A stretch of DNA of 64,000 nt from the NCBI RefSeq assembly GCF_000826545.1, contig NZ_CDME01000015.1, positions 574,207 through 638,206 on the forward strand, given 5' to 3'. Below are positions 44,713-54,453 of this stretch, piece by piece. Both the position numbers and the translations under genes were made by a program. Each line of letters begins with the position of its first letter. Positions within the stretch are counted from its first letter, which is position 1. The stretch comes from Kibdelosporangium sp. MJ126-NF4. Its GTDB lineage: Bacteria; Actinomycetota; Actinomycetes; Mycobacteriales; Pseudonocardiaceae. Under the pieces are notes generated by a model. It was not told the DNA's origin and made no database searches. It saw only the letters and a program-made list of their open reading frames with translations.

Positions 44713-45639
44713 TCAGCCCCGCAGCGCCTGAACAACTCGGGACGGGCTCGGCCTGCCGAGCCGCTCGGCCATCCACGCGCTGGTCTCGACGAGCTTGGCC
44801 AGGTCAACGCCGTGCGCGACGCCGAGACCGTCCAGCATCCAGACCAGGTCCTCGGTCGCGAGGTTTCCCGTCGCCGACTCGGCGTACGGGCAGCCGCCGA
44901 GGCCACCGGCGGACGAATCCACCGTGGACACTCCACACCGGAGCGCGGCGAGCGTGTTGCTCAACGCCTGTCCGTACGTGTCGTGGAAGTGCACGGCCAG
45001 CTGGTCCGGCGAGCCGAAGGCGTCGATGAGCGCCTCGACCTGGCCGGGAGTGGCGACGCCGATGGTGTCGCCGAGGGAGAGCTGGGAGCAGCCCATGTCG
45101 AGCAACCGCTTGCCCGCCGCGACCACCTGTTCGCGGGGCACCGGGCCCTCCCACTGGTCGCCGAAGCACATCGACAGGTAGCCGCGCACCTCGAGGCCCG
45201 CGTCCCGCGCCCTGGTCACCACCGGTTCGAACATCTCGAACTGGCTGTCCAGCGTCCGGTTGAGGTTCTTCTGGGCGAACGACTCGGTGGCGCTCGCGAA
45301 GATCGCGATCTGCCCGACGCCCGCCGCCAACGCCCGGTCGAGACCACGGTCGTTGGGTACGAGCACCGGGTAGCGCACACCGTCGCGCCGGTCCAGCCCG
45401 GCCAGCAGCTCAGCGGCGTCGGCCAGCTGTGGCACCCATTTCGGGTGCACGAAACTGGTCGCCTCGATCGTCGTCAGGCCCGCGTCGGCCAGCCGGGAGA
45501 TGAACTCCAGCTTGACGTCCACGTCCACAACGGACTTCTCGTTCTGCAGGCCGTCGCGCGGCCCGACCTCCCAGATGATGATCTCGGCTGGGAGGTCGGC
45601 ACGCGAGGCGACCCTGTCCGGCAGGCCTTGGGCGACCAA
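44713..45639 (-). CDS. mvaB: Hydroxymethylglutaryl-CoA lyase
   Basis: A 308-residue TIM-barrel lyase that splits HMG-CoA to acetoacetate and acetyl-CoA, the last step of leucine breakdown. It has WEVGPRDGLQNEK (catalytic R and D with the metal ligand), EATSFVHPKWVPQLAD, SLGDTIGVATPGQV, HFHDTYGQALSNTLAAL with the metal-binding HxH, and GLGGCPYAESATGN containing the active-site cysteine. The start is TTG 45639, 1 bp after the PH-domain gene. Together with the nearby acyl-CoA carboxylase it fits branched-chain acyl-CoA metabolism. Confidence 0.92.
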   Translation of the reverse strand: MVAQGLPDRVASRADLPAEIIIWEVGPRDGLQNEKSVVDVDVKLEFISRLADAGLTTIEATSFVHPKWVPQLADAAELLAGLDRRDGVRYPVLVPNDRGLDRALAAGVGQIAIFASATESFAQKNLNRTLDSQFEMFEPVVTRARDAGLEVRGYLSMCFGDQWEGPVPREQVVAAGKRLLDMGCSQLSLGDTIGVATPGQVEALIDAFGSPDQLAVHFHDTYGQALSNTLAALRCGVSTVDSSAGGLGGCPYAESATGNLATEDLVWMLDGLGVAHGVDLAKLVETSAWMAERLGRPSPSRVVQALRG

Positions 45640-45640
45640 G

Positions 45641-46210
45641 TCAGCGACCCTGCTGCGGCGGCTGGTGCTGCTGCGGCAACTGCTGGGTCGGCTGGGGCGG
45701 CTGCTGCTGGACGGCGAAGTCGTCGTCCGGATTGTCGTTGATCTCCCGGTACAGCAACGAGTGCACCTTTTCGACCTGCGGGATGTCGTCGAACTCGAGC
45801 GGCTCCTCGCTGGCCGACTCGATGATCAGCGTGCCGCAGCCGACGATCCGGTCGGTCAGGCCGTGCTCGAACCGGACACTCGAGATCCGCGACAGCGGGA
45901 TGTCGATCCCGGTGCGCTTGATCACGCCCTCACGCGCCATCACACGGTCGGTGGTGACGATGAAGTGCGTCGTGCGCCACCGGATGAACGGTGCCAGGAA
46001 CAGCCACACGATCAGGATCAGCGCCACGGCGCCGATCAGGATGAACGCGATCAGGCTCCACGACAGGTCCTGCGCGAGGATGCCCAGCCAGATCCCCAAC
46101 CCGAGGGTGACGATCAGCACGATGTACGGCACCAGCAGCATCTTCCAGTGCGGGTGCTTGTGGATCACGACACGCTCATTCGTGCTGAGCAAGTCGTCTG
46201 GATAGGCCAC
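45641..46210 (-). CDS. Bacterial PH-domain membrane protein
   Basis: A 189-residue protein with two membrane helices at about residues 24-45 and 50-72, then a bacterial PH (bPH2) domain: RWRTTHFIVTTDRVMAREGVIKRTGIDIPLSRISSVRF and GCGTLIIESASEEPLEFDDIPQVEKVHSLL. A Gln/Pro-rich tail ends the protein. It corresponds in position and type to Rv3278c of M. tuberculosis, between the GtrA region and birA. The start is GTG 46210. The role is unknown; a membrane scaffolding function is plausible. Confidence 0.88.
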   Translation of the reverse strand: MAYPDDLLSTNERVVIHKHPHWKMLLVPYIVLIVTLGLGIWLGILAQDLSWSLIAFILIGAVALILIVWLFLAPFIRWRTTHFIVTTDRVMAREGVIKRTGIDIPLSRISSVRFEHGLTDRIVGCGTLIIESASEEPLEFDDIPQVEKVHSLLYREINDNPDDDFAVQQQPPQPTQQLPQQHQPPQQGR

Positions 46211-46291
46211 GGTGTCCTCCAGTACCCGACGATGACGCGCCTACCGTACCGGCGTGGAGCCAGTCCAGTGTCAAGGACGGTGGATCTCGCC

Positions 46292-47071
46292 CTAAGTGAC
46301 CGTACGCAGGTGCACCACGTCGCCCGCGGGGACCGACCGATCGTGTCCTTCGGCGTCCCGCACCACGAGCGTTCCGTCCGTCTCGAGGTACCTCGCGGTG
46401 CCCTCGAACGAGCCTTCGCCCAGCTCGACGCGCACTTCCTGGCCGAGCGTCACGCAGTGCTGGCGGTACTCCTCGTGCAGTCCGCTCGCGAACGGGTCGC
46501 CGTCGGCCGCGCGCCACGGAGCCTCCCAGCGGTCGAGCTCCACCAGGAGCCGTTCCGCCAGGACCGTCAGGTCGAGCTCGTCCGCGCCCTCGTCGGCGAG
46601 TGAGGTCGGCTCCAGGCCACCGGGGGCGAGGTCGGCCTCGACCGGCTGGACGTTCAGCCCGATGCCGAGGACGACGCCTTTTTCGCTGGTCGTGGCCAGC
46701 ACACCGGCGCCCTTCCTGCGGCCGGGGCCGAGCAGGAGGTCGTTCGGCCACTTCAGCTCGGCCGACACGCCCGTCGACAAGGAGACATTGACCAGTGCGA
46801 CGCCCGCGAGCAGCGTCAGCCACGGCAGCCGGAAACCGGGGACGCCCGGCTCGTAGTAGACGCTGACGTACAACCCGCCCGGGGGTGAGGTCCATGAACG
46901 AGACCGCCGTCCCTCACCGGCCGTCTGTTGCCGCGCGATCAGGACCGTACGGTCCGGCGGCTGCGCGCGGCCCAGGTCCGCGTTGGTCGACTCGGTGCTG
47001 TCCACGACCGTGAGGCCCGCGTAGGGCCCGGTCGGCTTCGTCAAACGTTGGGCAAGATAGTCGCCGTCCAC
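46292..47071 (-). CDS. birA: Biotin-[acetyl-CoA-carboxylase] ligase
   Basis: A 259-residue biotin protein ligase that attaches biotin to the carboxylase alpha subunit. The catalytic signature is RQQTAGEGRRSRSWTSPPGGLYVSV (with the GRGRxGR-like loop reading GEGRRSR), then LKWPNDLLLGPGRRKGAGVL and VVLGIGLNVQPV. There is no N-terminal DNA-binding domain, so it is a class I ligase without repressor function. The start is uncertain: GTG 47071 or TTG 47101. It is divergent from accD5, the same arrangement as in mycobacteria. Confidence 0.92.
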   Translation of the reverse strand: MDGDYLAQRLTKPTGPYAGLTVVDSTESTNADLGRAQPPDRTVLIARQQTAGEGRRSRSWTSPPGGLYVSVYYEPGVPGFRLPWLTLLAGVALVNVSLSTGVSAELKWPNDLLLGPGRRKGAGVLATTSEKGVVLGIGLNVQPVEADLAPGGLEPTSLADEGADELDLTVLAERLLVELDRWEAPWRAADGDPFASGLHEEYRQHCVTLGQEVRVELGEGSFEGTARYLETDGTLVVRDAEGHDRSVPAGDVVHLRTVT

Positions 47072-47146
47072 ACCTAAGACATTAGGGCGTGACTTGAGCA
47101 ACGTGAGGAAACCGCGCCGGGGCGAGCCTGGCTAGGCTGCCTCTTC

Positions 47147-48793
47147 ATGAGCAGTGCGTCACAACCCCTCGGGCCGCCGCCCGGCGCAGACACGTCTGCC
47201 GACATCCACACCACGGCAGGCAAGCTGGCGGACCTCTACCGCCGCAACGACGAGGCCGTGCACGCAGGCTCGGCCCGCGCGGTGGAGAAACAGCACGCCA
47301 AGGGCAAGAAGACCGCGCGTGAGCGGATCGACCTGCTGATGGACCCAGGCTCGTTCGTCGAGCTGGACGAGCTGGCCAGGCACCGGTCGACCAACTTCGG
47401 GCTGGAGAAGAACCGCCCGTATGGCGACGGCGTGGTGACCGGCTACGGCACCGTCGACGGCCGTCCGGTGTGCGTGTTCAGCCAGGACGTCACGGTGTTC
47501 GGTGGCGCGCTCGGCGAGGTGTACGGCGAGAAGATCGTCAAGGTGATGGACCTGGCGATCAAGACCGGTCGCCCGATCATCGGCATCAACGAGGGCGGCG
47601 GCGCGCGCATCCAGGAGGGTGTCGTCTCGCTGGGCCTCTACGGCGAGATCTTCATGCGCAACACGCGTGCGTCCGGTGTGATCCCGCAGATCTCGCTGAT
47701 CATGGGCGCGAACGCGGGCGGGCACGTCTACTCGCCCGCCCTGACGGACTTCGTCGTGATGGTCGACCAGACCTCGCAGATGTTCATCACCGGACCGGAC
47801 GTGGTCAAGACCGTCACCGGCGAGGAAGTGACGTTCGAGGAGCTCGGCGGCGCGCGCACGCACAACACGAAGTCCGGCGTCGCGCACTACATGAGCAGCG
47901 ACGAGGACGACGCCATCGCCTACGTCAAGGACCTGCTGTCGTACCTGCCGTCGAACAACCTGTCCGACCCGCCGGTCTTCCCCGGCGAGGACACCGGCGA
48001 AGGCTCGCTCGCCGAGGCCCTCACCGACACCGACCGCGAGCTGGACACGCTGATCCCGGACTCGCCGAACCAGCCGTACGACATGCACGAGGTCATCGCC
48101 CGTGTGCTCGACGACGGCGAGTTCCTCGAGGTGCACGAGCTGTTCGCGCCGAACATCCTGGTCGGGTTCGGCCGGGTCGAGGGACGCGCGGTGGGCGTGG
48201 TGGCCAACCAGCCGACCCAGTTCGCGGGCTGCCTGGACATCGACGCCTCGGAGAAAGCGGCCCGCTTCGTGCGGACCTGCGACGCCTTCAACGTGCCGGT
48301 GCTGACGTTCGTCGACGTGCCGGGCTTCCTGCCGGGCACCGACCAGGAGTGGAACGGCATCATCCGCCGTGGCGCCAAGCTCATCTACGCGTACGCCGAG
48401 GCGACCGTCCCCAAGGTCACGGTGATCACGCGCAAGGCGTTCGGTGGCGCGTACGACGTCATGGGCTCCAAGCACCTGGGCGCGGACATGAACCTGGCGT
48501 GGCCGACGGCGCAGATCGCGGTCATGGGCGCACAGGGCGCGGCGAACATCGTGCACCGCAGAACGCTCGCCAAGGCCGCCGACGACGGCAAGGACGTCGA
48601 GGCGCTGCGCGCGGAACTCGTGCAGGAGTACGAGGACACGCTGCTCAACCCGTATGCGGCAGCTGAGCGTGGATATGTCGACTCGGTGATCCCGCCGTCG
48701 TACACGCGGGGCTACATCGCGCGGTCGCTGCGGATGCTGCGGGACAAGCGCGAGACGGCGCTGCCCAAGAAGCACGGGAACATCCCGCTATGA
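47147..48793 (+). CDS. accD5: Acyl-CoA carboxylase beta subunit (propionyl/acyl-CoA)
   Basis: A 548-residue carboxyltransferase. The N-domain has [39 protein letters not shown] and [20 protein letters not shown]; the C-domain has [34 protein letters not shown] and [36 protein letters not shown]. The glycine-rich oxyanion loops of both crotonase folds are intact. It makes methylmalonyl-CoA or longer carboxyacyl-CoA for lipid synthesis. Divergent birA and downstream accE support the AccD5 assignment. The alpha subunit gene is not in this window. Confidence 0.93.
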   Translation: MSSASQPLGPPPGADTSADIHTTAGKLADLYRRNDEAVHAGSARAVEKQHAKGKKTARERIDLLMDPGSFVELDELARHRSTNFGLEKNRPYGDGVVTGYGTVDGRPVCVFSQDVTVFGGALGEVYGEKIVKVMDLAIKTGRPIIGINEGGGARIQEGVVSLGLYGEIFMRNTRASGVIPQISLIMGANAGGHVYSPALTDFVVMVDQTSQMFITGPDVVKTVTGEEVTFEELGGARTHNTKSGVAHYMSSDEDDAIAYVKDLLSYLPSNNLSDPPVFPGEDTGEGSLAEALTDTDRELDTLIPDSPNQPYDMHEVIARVLDDGEFLEVHELFAPNILVGFGRVEGRAVGVVANQPTQFAGCLDIDASEKAARFVRTCDAFNVPVLTFVDVPGFLPGTDQEWNGIIRRGAKLIYAYAEATVPKVTVITRKAFGGAYDVMGSKHLGADMNLAWPTAQIAVMGAQGAANIVHRRTLAKAADDGKDVEALRAELVQEYEDTLLNPYAAAERGYVDSVIPPSYTRGYIARSLRMLRDKRETALPKKHGNIPL

Positions 48794-49005
48794 GTGACAC
48801 GGGAAGGCCTCTGCTGCGGATCGTGCGCGGCACGCCGGACGACGTGGAGCTCGCCGCGCTGACCGCCGTCGTGGCGTCGCTGCCGGGACCTGAGGCAGCG
48901 CCTGAGCCCGAGCAACGGTCGGCGTGGAGTGCTCCCGAGTCGCGGATGCGGCCCCAGGCGCGGCCAGGCCCCGGAGCCTGGCGCGCATCCGGCTTCCCCC
49001 ACTAA
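48790..49005 (+). CDS. accE5: Acyl-CoA carboxylase epsilon subunit
   Basis: A 71-residue accessory subunit that stabilises the alpha-beta carboxylase complex in actinobacteria. It has the typical N-terminus [24 protein letters not shown] and a C-terminus with [11 protein letters not shown] and [11 protein letters not shown]; the W-R-x-SGFP ending is conserved in AccE proteins. Its ATG overlaps the accD5 stop (ATGA). A repeat pair starts 10 bp after its stop. Confidence 0.9.
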   Translation: MSDTGRPLLRIVRGTPDDVELAALTAVVASLPGPEAAPEPEQRSAWSAPESRMRPQARPGPGAWRASGFPH

Positions 49006-49014
49006 CCATGCCCG

Positions 49015-49069
49015 CGCAACCAAGGTGGCCTTTGGTGCGTAGGGTGCACCGAAGGCCACCTTGGTTGCG
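49015..49069. repeat. Pair of 25-bp palindromes
   Basis: Two units, 49015-49039 (CGCAACCAAGGTGGCC then TTTGGTGCG) and 49045-49069 (TGCACCGAAGGCCACC then TTGGTTGCG), are 30 bp apart and in opposite orientations. Together they form one large inverted repeat between the convergent accE5 and NmrA-like genes, where they could also act as a terminator. Confidence 0.88.
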
Positions 49070-49075
49070 GGACCG

Positions 49076-49891
49076 CTAGCGCCACGCGGAGACGGTGGCG
49101 GCGACGTACGTGCCGAAGTCGATCGGGTCACGGCCGAGTGCGCGCTGCACGCCGTCGCGGGGTTCAGCGAAGAGGCCGCCGCGCATCACGGTGAACATCC
49201 CGTTCACCTCGGCCGCGGCCTCTTCGGGGGCGCCCTGCGCCAGGAGTTCGTCCCGGTACTGCTCCGGGGTGAGGTCCTCGAAGCGGATGGACCGCCCTGA
49301 CGCCTTGGCGATGGTGTCCACCGCCTCGCCGTACGTGAGCGCTCGCGGTCCGGACAAGGTGTACACCTGCTCGTGGTGGCCGTTCTCGGTCAGTGCCACC
49401 GCGGCGACGTCGGCGATGTCCTGCGCGTCGACGAACGGCTCCGGGGTGTCCCCGATCGGCAGCGCCAGTCGGCCGTCGCGCAACGGGCCGAGGTAGATCT
49501 CCGGGTCGTCGAAGTTCTGGTTGAAGTTGTTCGGACGCAGGATCGTCCACTCCGCACCGGAGTCGCGCACGGCCTGTTCCGCCGCCCTCATCCCCCGGAA
49601 GTAGTCGGTGGGGACGCGGTCGATGTCGCGTCCGGACAGTGCGACGAACCTGCGTACACCGGCCGCGGCCGCCTGCTTCACGAACATCCCGACGGGCTCG
49701 GGGTCATGCGGCGCCACGAGGTAGACCGCCGACGCCCCTTCGACAGCGGCCGTCCAGGTGCCCTGATCGAACCAGTCGAACCGCGTTCCACTCGACCGCG
49801 TCGCGACACGGACGTCCTCGTCACGCGCTCGCAGCGTGTCCACCAGGCGGCGCCCGGTCTTGCCCGTTCCGCCCAACACCACAATCGTCAT
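49076..49891 (-). CDS. NmrA-like NAD(P)-binding protein
   Basis: A 271-residue atypical SDR. The nucleotide loop is VVLGGTGKTGRRLVDTL and the adenine-ribose region has VRVATRSSGTRFDW. The catalytic tyrosine of classical SDRs is absent; instead it has WTILRPNNFNQNF and ALTYGEAVDTIAKASGR, as in NmrA/QOR2-type proteins. It could be an enzyme for quinones or nucleoside-sugar-like compounds, or a redox sensor. It is divergent from an AraC-type regulator, with about 84 bp between, which probably controls it. Confidence 0.85.
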   Translation of the reverse strand: MTIVVLGGTGKTGRRLVDTLRARDEDVRVATRSSGTRFDWFDQGTWTAAVEGASAVYLVAPHDPEPVGMFVKQAAAAGVRRFVALSGRDIDRVPTDYFRGMRAAEQAVRDSGAEWTILRPNNFNQNFDDPEIYLGPLRDGRLALPIGDTPEPFVDAQDIADVAAVALTENGHHEQVYTLSGPRALTYGEAVDTIAKASGRSIRFEDLTPEQYRDELLAQGAPEEAAAEVNGMFTVMRGGLFAEPRDGVQRALGRDPIDFGTYVAATVSAWR

Positions 49892-49975
49892 GCCGTCGAG
49901 TCAACTGCGTCCAGCGTGCGGGGCCCATGGTTCGGCGTCCGGGCGTCATGTCAGATCGTCCGTAGAGTTGGGTGT

Positions 49976-50764
49976 ATGGATCTGGTCGACGACCTGCTGC
50001 GTGGTCTCCGGTCGGAAGGTGCCCGAGTCAGCCGTGAGGAGCTGCCGCCGACACGGCGTCTCACCGGCGACGCGGCGCTCACGCTGCTCGTGCCGGTGCG
50101 GGGCGCGGCTCACCTGCCGGACGGGGTTGTCCGCGTCGGCGAGACGGCGATTGTGCGCGGCCCCTTCAGCGCTCGCTCGGACGAGCACACCGTTCTGCTG
50201 GTCGGTGAGTACACGATGCACGGAGCTGTGTCGCACCGGCTGATGGATGTGCTGCCGTCCATGCTGGTGCTGCCGGACGACGACGAGAGCTGCGCGGCCC
50301 TGCGTGATTTCCTGGAGTCCCAGTTCACCCCGTGCACGCCCGACCAGCAGGTCGTGCGGGACCGGCTGCTGGAGTGGCTGCTGGTGTGCACGTTGCGTGC
50401 CTGGTTCGACCTGCAGCCCCCGGCCCCGGTCGGCTGGCACGACGAGACGCTCGGGCCGGTGCTCCGCGCGATGCACGCGGCGCCTGCCAAGCCGTGGACG
50501 CTGGCCGCGCTCGCCAGCGAGGCAGGCGTGTCACGGAGCACGCTCGCCGACCGGTTCGCCAAGGTCGTCGGCAAGCCGCCGTTGACCTACCTGAAGGACT
50601 GGCGGATGACCTTGGCCGCGGACCTGCTCGCCGAGTCCACCTCGACGGTCGCCACAGTCGCGCACCGGGTCGGGTACGCCGACGCGTTCGGGTTCAGCGC
50701 AGCCTTCAAACGCTTCTACGGCGTCAGCCCCACCGAGTGCCGCGCGGCCTGCCGGACGGGATGA
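49976..50764 (+). CDS. AraC-family transcriptional regulator
   Basis: A 262-residue regulator. The N-terminal half is a cupin-like sensor of the AraC cupin-6 type (LRGLRSEGARVSREEL, VRVGETAIVRGPFSARSDEHTVLL). The C-terminal HTH pair has PWTLAALASEAGVSRSTLADRF and STVATVAHRVGYADAFGFSAAFKRFYGVSPTECR. ATG 49976 is the plausible start; the same frame runs open much further upstream, but antisense to the NmrA-like gene. It probably activates that divergent gene. Confidence 0.88.
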   Translation: MDLVDDLLRGLRSEGARVSREELPPTRRLTGDAALTLLVPVRGAAHLPDGVVRVGETAIVRGPFSARSDEHTVLLVGEYTMHGAVSHRLMDVLPSMLVLPDDDESCAALRDFLESQFTPCTPDQQVVRDRLLEWLLVCTLRAWFDLQPPAPVGWHDETLGPVLRAMHAAPAKPWTLAALASEAGVSRSTLADRFAKVVGKPPLTYLKDWRMTLAADLLAESTSTVATVAHRVGYADAFGFSAAFKRFYGVSPTECRAACRTG

Positions 50765-50836
50765 CCTTTTAACTGGGAATCCTTTGCCCACTTTCGGCCC
50801 TGACGCCTGCCATGGGCGCGTTTTAGCGTCATCCAC

Positions 50837-52744
50837 ATGGCGATTCGTGGGTGGCTGACCGCCGGGCTTGTCGGCTTGTTGTCGGGTTTGGTCGTTGTGC
50901 CCGCCGGTGCGGCGCAACCGGCGTTCGTGGTGAAAGAGGGCGTCACGCAGCCGGTCCACTCGCTCGCGGACGCCATCCGGGAGACGGTGTGGGTGGACAT
51001 CGGTCTCGACCTGGACAACAACGGCGTCGGTGACCGGGTCGCCGCCGACATCGTCCGTCCGTCGACCACCACTCGCGTGCCGGTGATCATCGACGCCAGC
51101 CCGTACTACTCGACCAGTGGCCGGGGCAACGAAGCCGAGCGCAAGTCGTACGACTCGGCCGGTGTGCCGGTGAAGTTCCCGCTGTTCTACGACAACTACT
51201 TCGTGCCGCGCGGATACGCCGTCACGCTGATCGACTTCAGCGGGTCGAACCGGTCGACCGGCTGCATGGACACCGGCGGGCGCTCCGAGATCGCCTCGGG
51301 CAAGGCCGTGATCGACTGGCTGAACGGCCGCGCGACCGGCTACTCGGCCGCCTCGGGCGGAACGGCGAAAACGGCGTCGTGGTCGACCGGCGCGGCGGCG
51401 ATGATCGGCAAGTCGTGGGACGGCAGCATCACCCACGGTGTCGCGGCGACCGGCGTCGACGGCCTGCGCACGATCGTGCCGATCGCGGCGATCAGCTCGT
51501 GGTACGACTGGTTCCGCTCGGATGGCGTGTCGCTGCGCGGCTTCGGGACGCCGACCAGCCTCGCGTCCGGTTTCGAGAACAACAACGCCAAGTCCCGTTG
51601 CGGCGCGGTGCGTTCCGAGATGACCAACGGCGCTCCGGCCAACGGCGACTACACCGCGATGTGGCAGCAACGCGACTTCGTGCGCAACGCGGCCAACGTC
51701 AAGGCGGCGGTGTTCTCGGTGAACGGCCGCGCGGACCTGAACGTGAAGCCGATCAACTGGGGCCAGTGGCTCGAGTCGATCCCGGCGTCGGTGCCGCGCA
51801 AGCTGTGGCTGTCACAGACCGGGCACGTCGACCCGTTCGACTTCCGCCGCGCGGAGTGGGTGCGGACGCTGCACCGCTGGTTCGACCGCTGGCTGCTGGA
51901 CATCCAGAACGGCATCGAGAACGAGCCGCAGGTGTCGGTCGAGCGCGGAGTCAACCAGTGGGCGGACTCGCCGACCTGGCCGCCGTCCGGTGTGCAGTCC
52001 CAGCGGCTGTACCCGGTCGCCGGATCGGTCGCGGGCGTGGGCACGTTGAGCTCCACACCGGGCTCGTCGACATCGTCGTTCACGGACAACGGTTCCGGCA
52101 CGGCATCGTCGTTCATCGCCTCCCCCAACTCGACATCCGCACGGCGTGTCCTCTACAGCACCGGCCCGTTGGCCTCGGAGGTGCGTATCGCGGGAGTATC
52201 CCGAGTGACGGCCGCGGTGACACCGTCCACATCGACCGCTCACCTGTCGGCTTTCCTCGTCGACTACGGCCCGGCGACGATCCGCGGCACATCGGGCGAG
52301 GGAATCCGGACGCTGACCAACGAGACGTGCTGGGGCGAGAACCGGACCGGCGACGACGCCTGCTACCGGGAAACGGAAGCGACGACGTCCACTGTGGACG
52401 CGACGGTGATCGCCCGCGGCTGGGCGGACCTGGCGAACCACTCGTCGCTGAGCACACCGCGCACGCTGACACCGGGCACGAAGTACACGATGAACTTCCG
52501 GTTGTACGCCACGGACTACGTCGTCCCGCGCAACCACCGGCTGGCGCTGGTGATCGCGCCGACCGACACCTCAGCGACGACCAGCCCGGCGCAGCCGCCC
52601 CAGATCACCGTGAACCTGGCCGAGACCTCGATCCAGGTGCCGATCGTCGGGTCGCTGCCGCAGTCGTCGACCCACCCGGCACCGGACGCCACCCGCGTCC
52701 AGCCGGACATCATCCCTGGCCGACTGGACTCAGCAACCCGTTGA
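50837..52744 (+). CDS. Secreted Xaa-Pro dipeptidyl-peptidase (S15 family)
   Basis: A 635-residue serine peptidase that would remove X-Pro dipeptides outside the cell. The signal peptide covers residues 1-26 (GLVGLLSGLVVVPAGAA). The alpha/beta-hydrolase has YSTSGRGNEAERKSYD, the nucleophile in GKSWDG (Ser 193), an acid candidate in VNGRADLNVKP (around residue 300) and the histidine in TGHVDPFDFRRAEW (around 330). A C-terminal jelly-roll domain follows (STAHLSAFLVDYGP, YTMNFRLYATDYVVPRNHRLALVI). The start is ATG 50837. Its 3' end overlaps the interrupted AfsR-like gene by 35 bp. Confidence 0.88.
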   Translation: MAIRGWLTAGLVGLLSGLVVVPAGAAQPAFVVKEGVTQPVHSLADAIRETVWVDIGLDLDNNGVGDRVAADIVRPSTTTRVPVIIDASPYYSTSGRGNEAERKSYDSAGVPVKFPLFYDNYFVPRGYAVTLIDFSGSNRSTGCMDTGGRSEIASGKAVIDWLNGRATGYSAASGGTAKTASWSTGAAAMIGKSWDGSITHGVAATGVDGLRTIVPIAAISSWYDWFRSDGVSLRGFGTPTSLASGFENNNAKSRCGAVRSEMTNGAPANGDYTAMWQQRDFVRNAANVKAAVFSVNGRADLNVKPINWGQWLESIPASVPRKLWLSQTGHVDPFDFRRAEWVRTLHRWFDRWLLDIQNGIENEPQVSVERGVNQWADSPTWPPSGVQSQRLYPVAGSVAGVGTLSSTPGSSTSSFTDNGSGTASSFIASPNSTSARRVLYSTGPLASEVRIAGVSRVTAAVTPSTSTAHLSAFLVDYGPATIRGTSGEGIRTLTNETCWGENRTGDDACYRETEATTSTVDATVIARGWADLANHSSLSTPRTLTPGTKYTMNFRLYATDYVVPRNHRLALVIAPTDTSATTSPAQPPQITVNLAETSIQVPIVGSLPQSSTHPAPDATRVQPDIIPGRLDSATR

Positions 52745-54410
52745 GCCGTCGCACCTCCGCAAGGGCGAAGATCCGGGTACGCAGCTCAGCGGTGCGGGGA
52801 TCCGTTGTCCTGTCGAAGGTCTCCAGTGCCACGCGCCAACAGGACACGGCACGGTGGACGTCATCGGTGTGACCTGACGGCACGTCCGGAAAGTCAAGGT
52901 CGGTCTCGACGGCGCCGAGGCTGTACTCGATGAAGCCGTGCAGATATCCGTTCTGTACGCCGACGCTGAGCGGGAGCGCGGACCGGAAGTGTTCGCGTGC
53001 GTCGGCGTACCGCTCCTGCTCGACGCACATCCACCCGAGATGACTGAGCGCGGCTGCCTGCAGACCAGGGTCGCCGAGGTCATGGGCCAGCGCCGCCGCG
53101 GCACGGAGACAGTCGATGGCCTCATGCCACCGGCCGACACACTGGAGTGCGCAGGCGAGACTGACCTGCAGTTGGCATTCGGCCGTCAGGTCGCCCGCGC
53201 GCCGGGCAGCGGCCATGCCGATGTCGCAGATGTCGAACACGTCGTCCCACAAACCCTGCAGGGACACGGCCGCGAGGGTGGCGCTGGCCAGGACGACGGT
53301 GAACCGCGGCAAGCCGTGGCGAGCGGCGGCACGGACAGACGCGGCCATGGTGACGAGTTCGGCGTCCACCCACGCCCACGCCTCGGCCGGTCCGGAGAAA
53401 TGGATTTCCGGACAGGCGCGGGTGTCCAGACCGGCTCCGGCGAGCCAGTCGAACAGTCGGGGGGCAATGGTCCCGTAGGCCTTCTTGACGTGGTGGGCGT
53501 ACCACTCCAGCAGGACGTGACGGGCCTGGTCGCGCTCTGTCGGGATGTCGTCCCGGTCGGCGCGGTCGGCGGCGTAGGCATGCAGCAGGTCGTGGAAGCG
53601 GTAGCGGTCCCTGACGATCGGTTCGATCAGGTGCCCCTCGGCGAGAGCGCCGAGCAGCCGCCGGGCGGTGGCCACGTCGACGCCCGCGACCGCTGCGGCG
53701 GCGTGCACGCTGAACTCCGAGCCTGGGTGCAGCCCGAGCCGCCGCAACATCCGCGCCTGCGCGCTGGTGAGCCGCTGGTAGGACCAGTCGAACACGGCCC
53801 GTACCGCGGTGTGTTCGTCGGCGCTCAACGCCTCCCAGCGCCCCTGTTCACTGTCCATTTCGGACACCAGGTCGGCGATCGTCAGGTGCGGCTGGGCGGC
53901 TGCGCGCCCGGCGGCGATCCGCAGCGCCAACGGCAGCCGCGCGCACGCCCGAACCAGCCCCGCCACCGCCTCGGGCTGGGCGTCGGCTCGATGTGACCCC
54001 ACCGTCGCCCGTACCAGCTCCAACGCCTCCCGCTCGGTCATTAGGTCCACCGTGATCCGGGTCGCGCCGTCGCTGATCACCAGACCGGTCAGGTCGGCGC
54101 GACTGGTCACCACGACGGCACATCCAGCCCCACCAGGCAGGAGAGGCCGTACCTGGGTGGGACTGTTGGCGTTGTCGAGCACGATCAGCACCCGCCGTCC
54201 CGCCAACACGGACCGGTACAGGCCCATCCGCGCGTCCAGATCCACCGGAATCCGTTCCGGCAGCATCCCCAACGCGCCGAGGAACACACCAAGGACGTCG
54301 CCGGGAGTGGCCGGTTCGTCGGGGCCGTAGCCACGCAGGTTGATGTACAGCGTGCCGTCGGGGAAGCGATGCTGGACCCGATGTGCCCAGTGCACCGCCA
54401 ACGCCGTCTT
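52710..54410 (-). pseudogene. C-terminal half of AfsR-family regulator, cut by element
   Basis: This fragment starts exactly after the Walker A lysine: TALAVHWAHRVQHRFPDG, the P-loop continuation of an NB-ARC ATPase, then VLIVLDNANSPTQVRPLLPG (Walker B), a winged-helix region and TPR-like repeats (ALSHLGWMCVEQERYADAREHF). An AfsR/SARP protein should have an N-terminal DNA-binding and BTAD part, which is found at the other end of the inserted element (63000 onward). Reading across the joint after removal of the element gives GVGKTALAVHW in frame. A short frame reaching 54485 through att DNA is not a real start. In the integrated state the gene is probably off. Confidence 0.9.
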
Positions 54411-54432
54411 ACCGGTGACGGTAATATGACAC
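54408..54432. other. Left att junction
   Basis: Host sequence (AACGCCGT) ends at core CTT 54408-54410, and element sequence ACCGGTGACGGTAATATGACAC follows to 54432. With the other junction this rebuilds an attP whose two arms, GTGTGTTATAACTCGGG... and the reverse complement of this arm, GTGTCATATTACCG..., are imperfect inverted repeats around the core, as expected for a large serine integrase. The integrase gene starts 21 bp further on. Confidence 0.8.
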
Positions 54433-54453
54433 ATATACGGGGAGGATCGGATC

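Noticed and set aside
47159..48775. 538-codon reverse-strand frame opposite accD5
   Set aside because: Shadow frame without domains; accD5 is complete on the forward strand.
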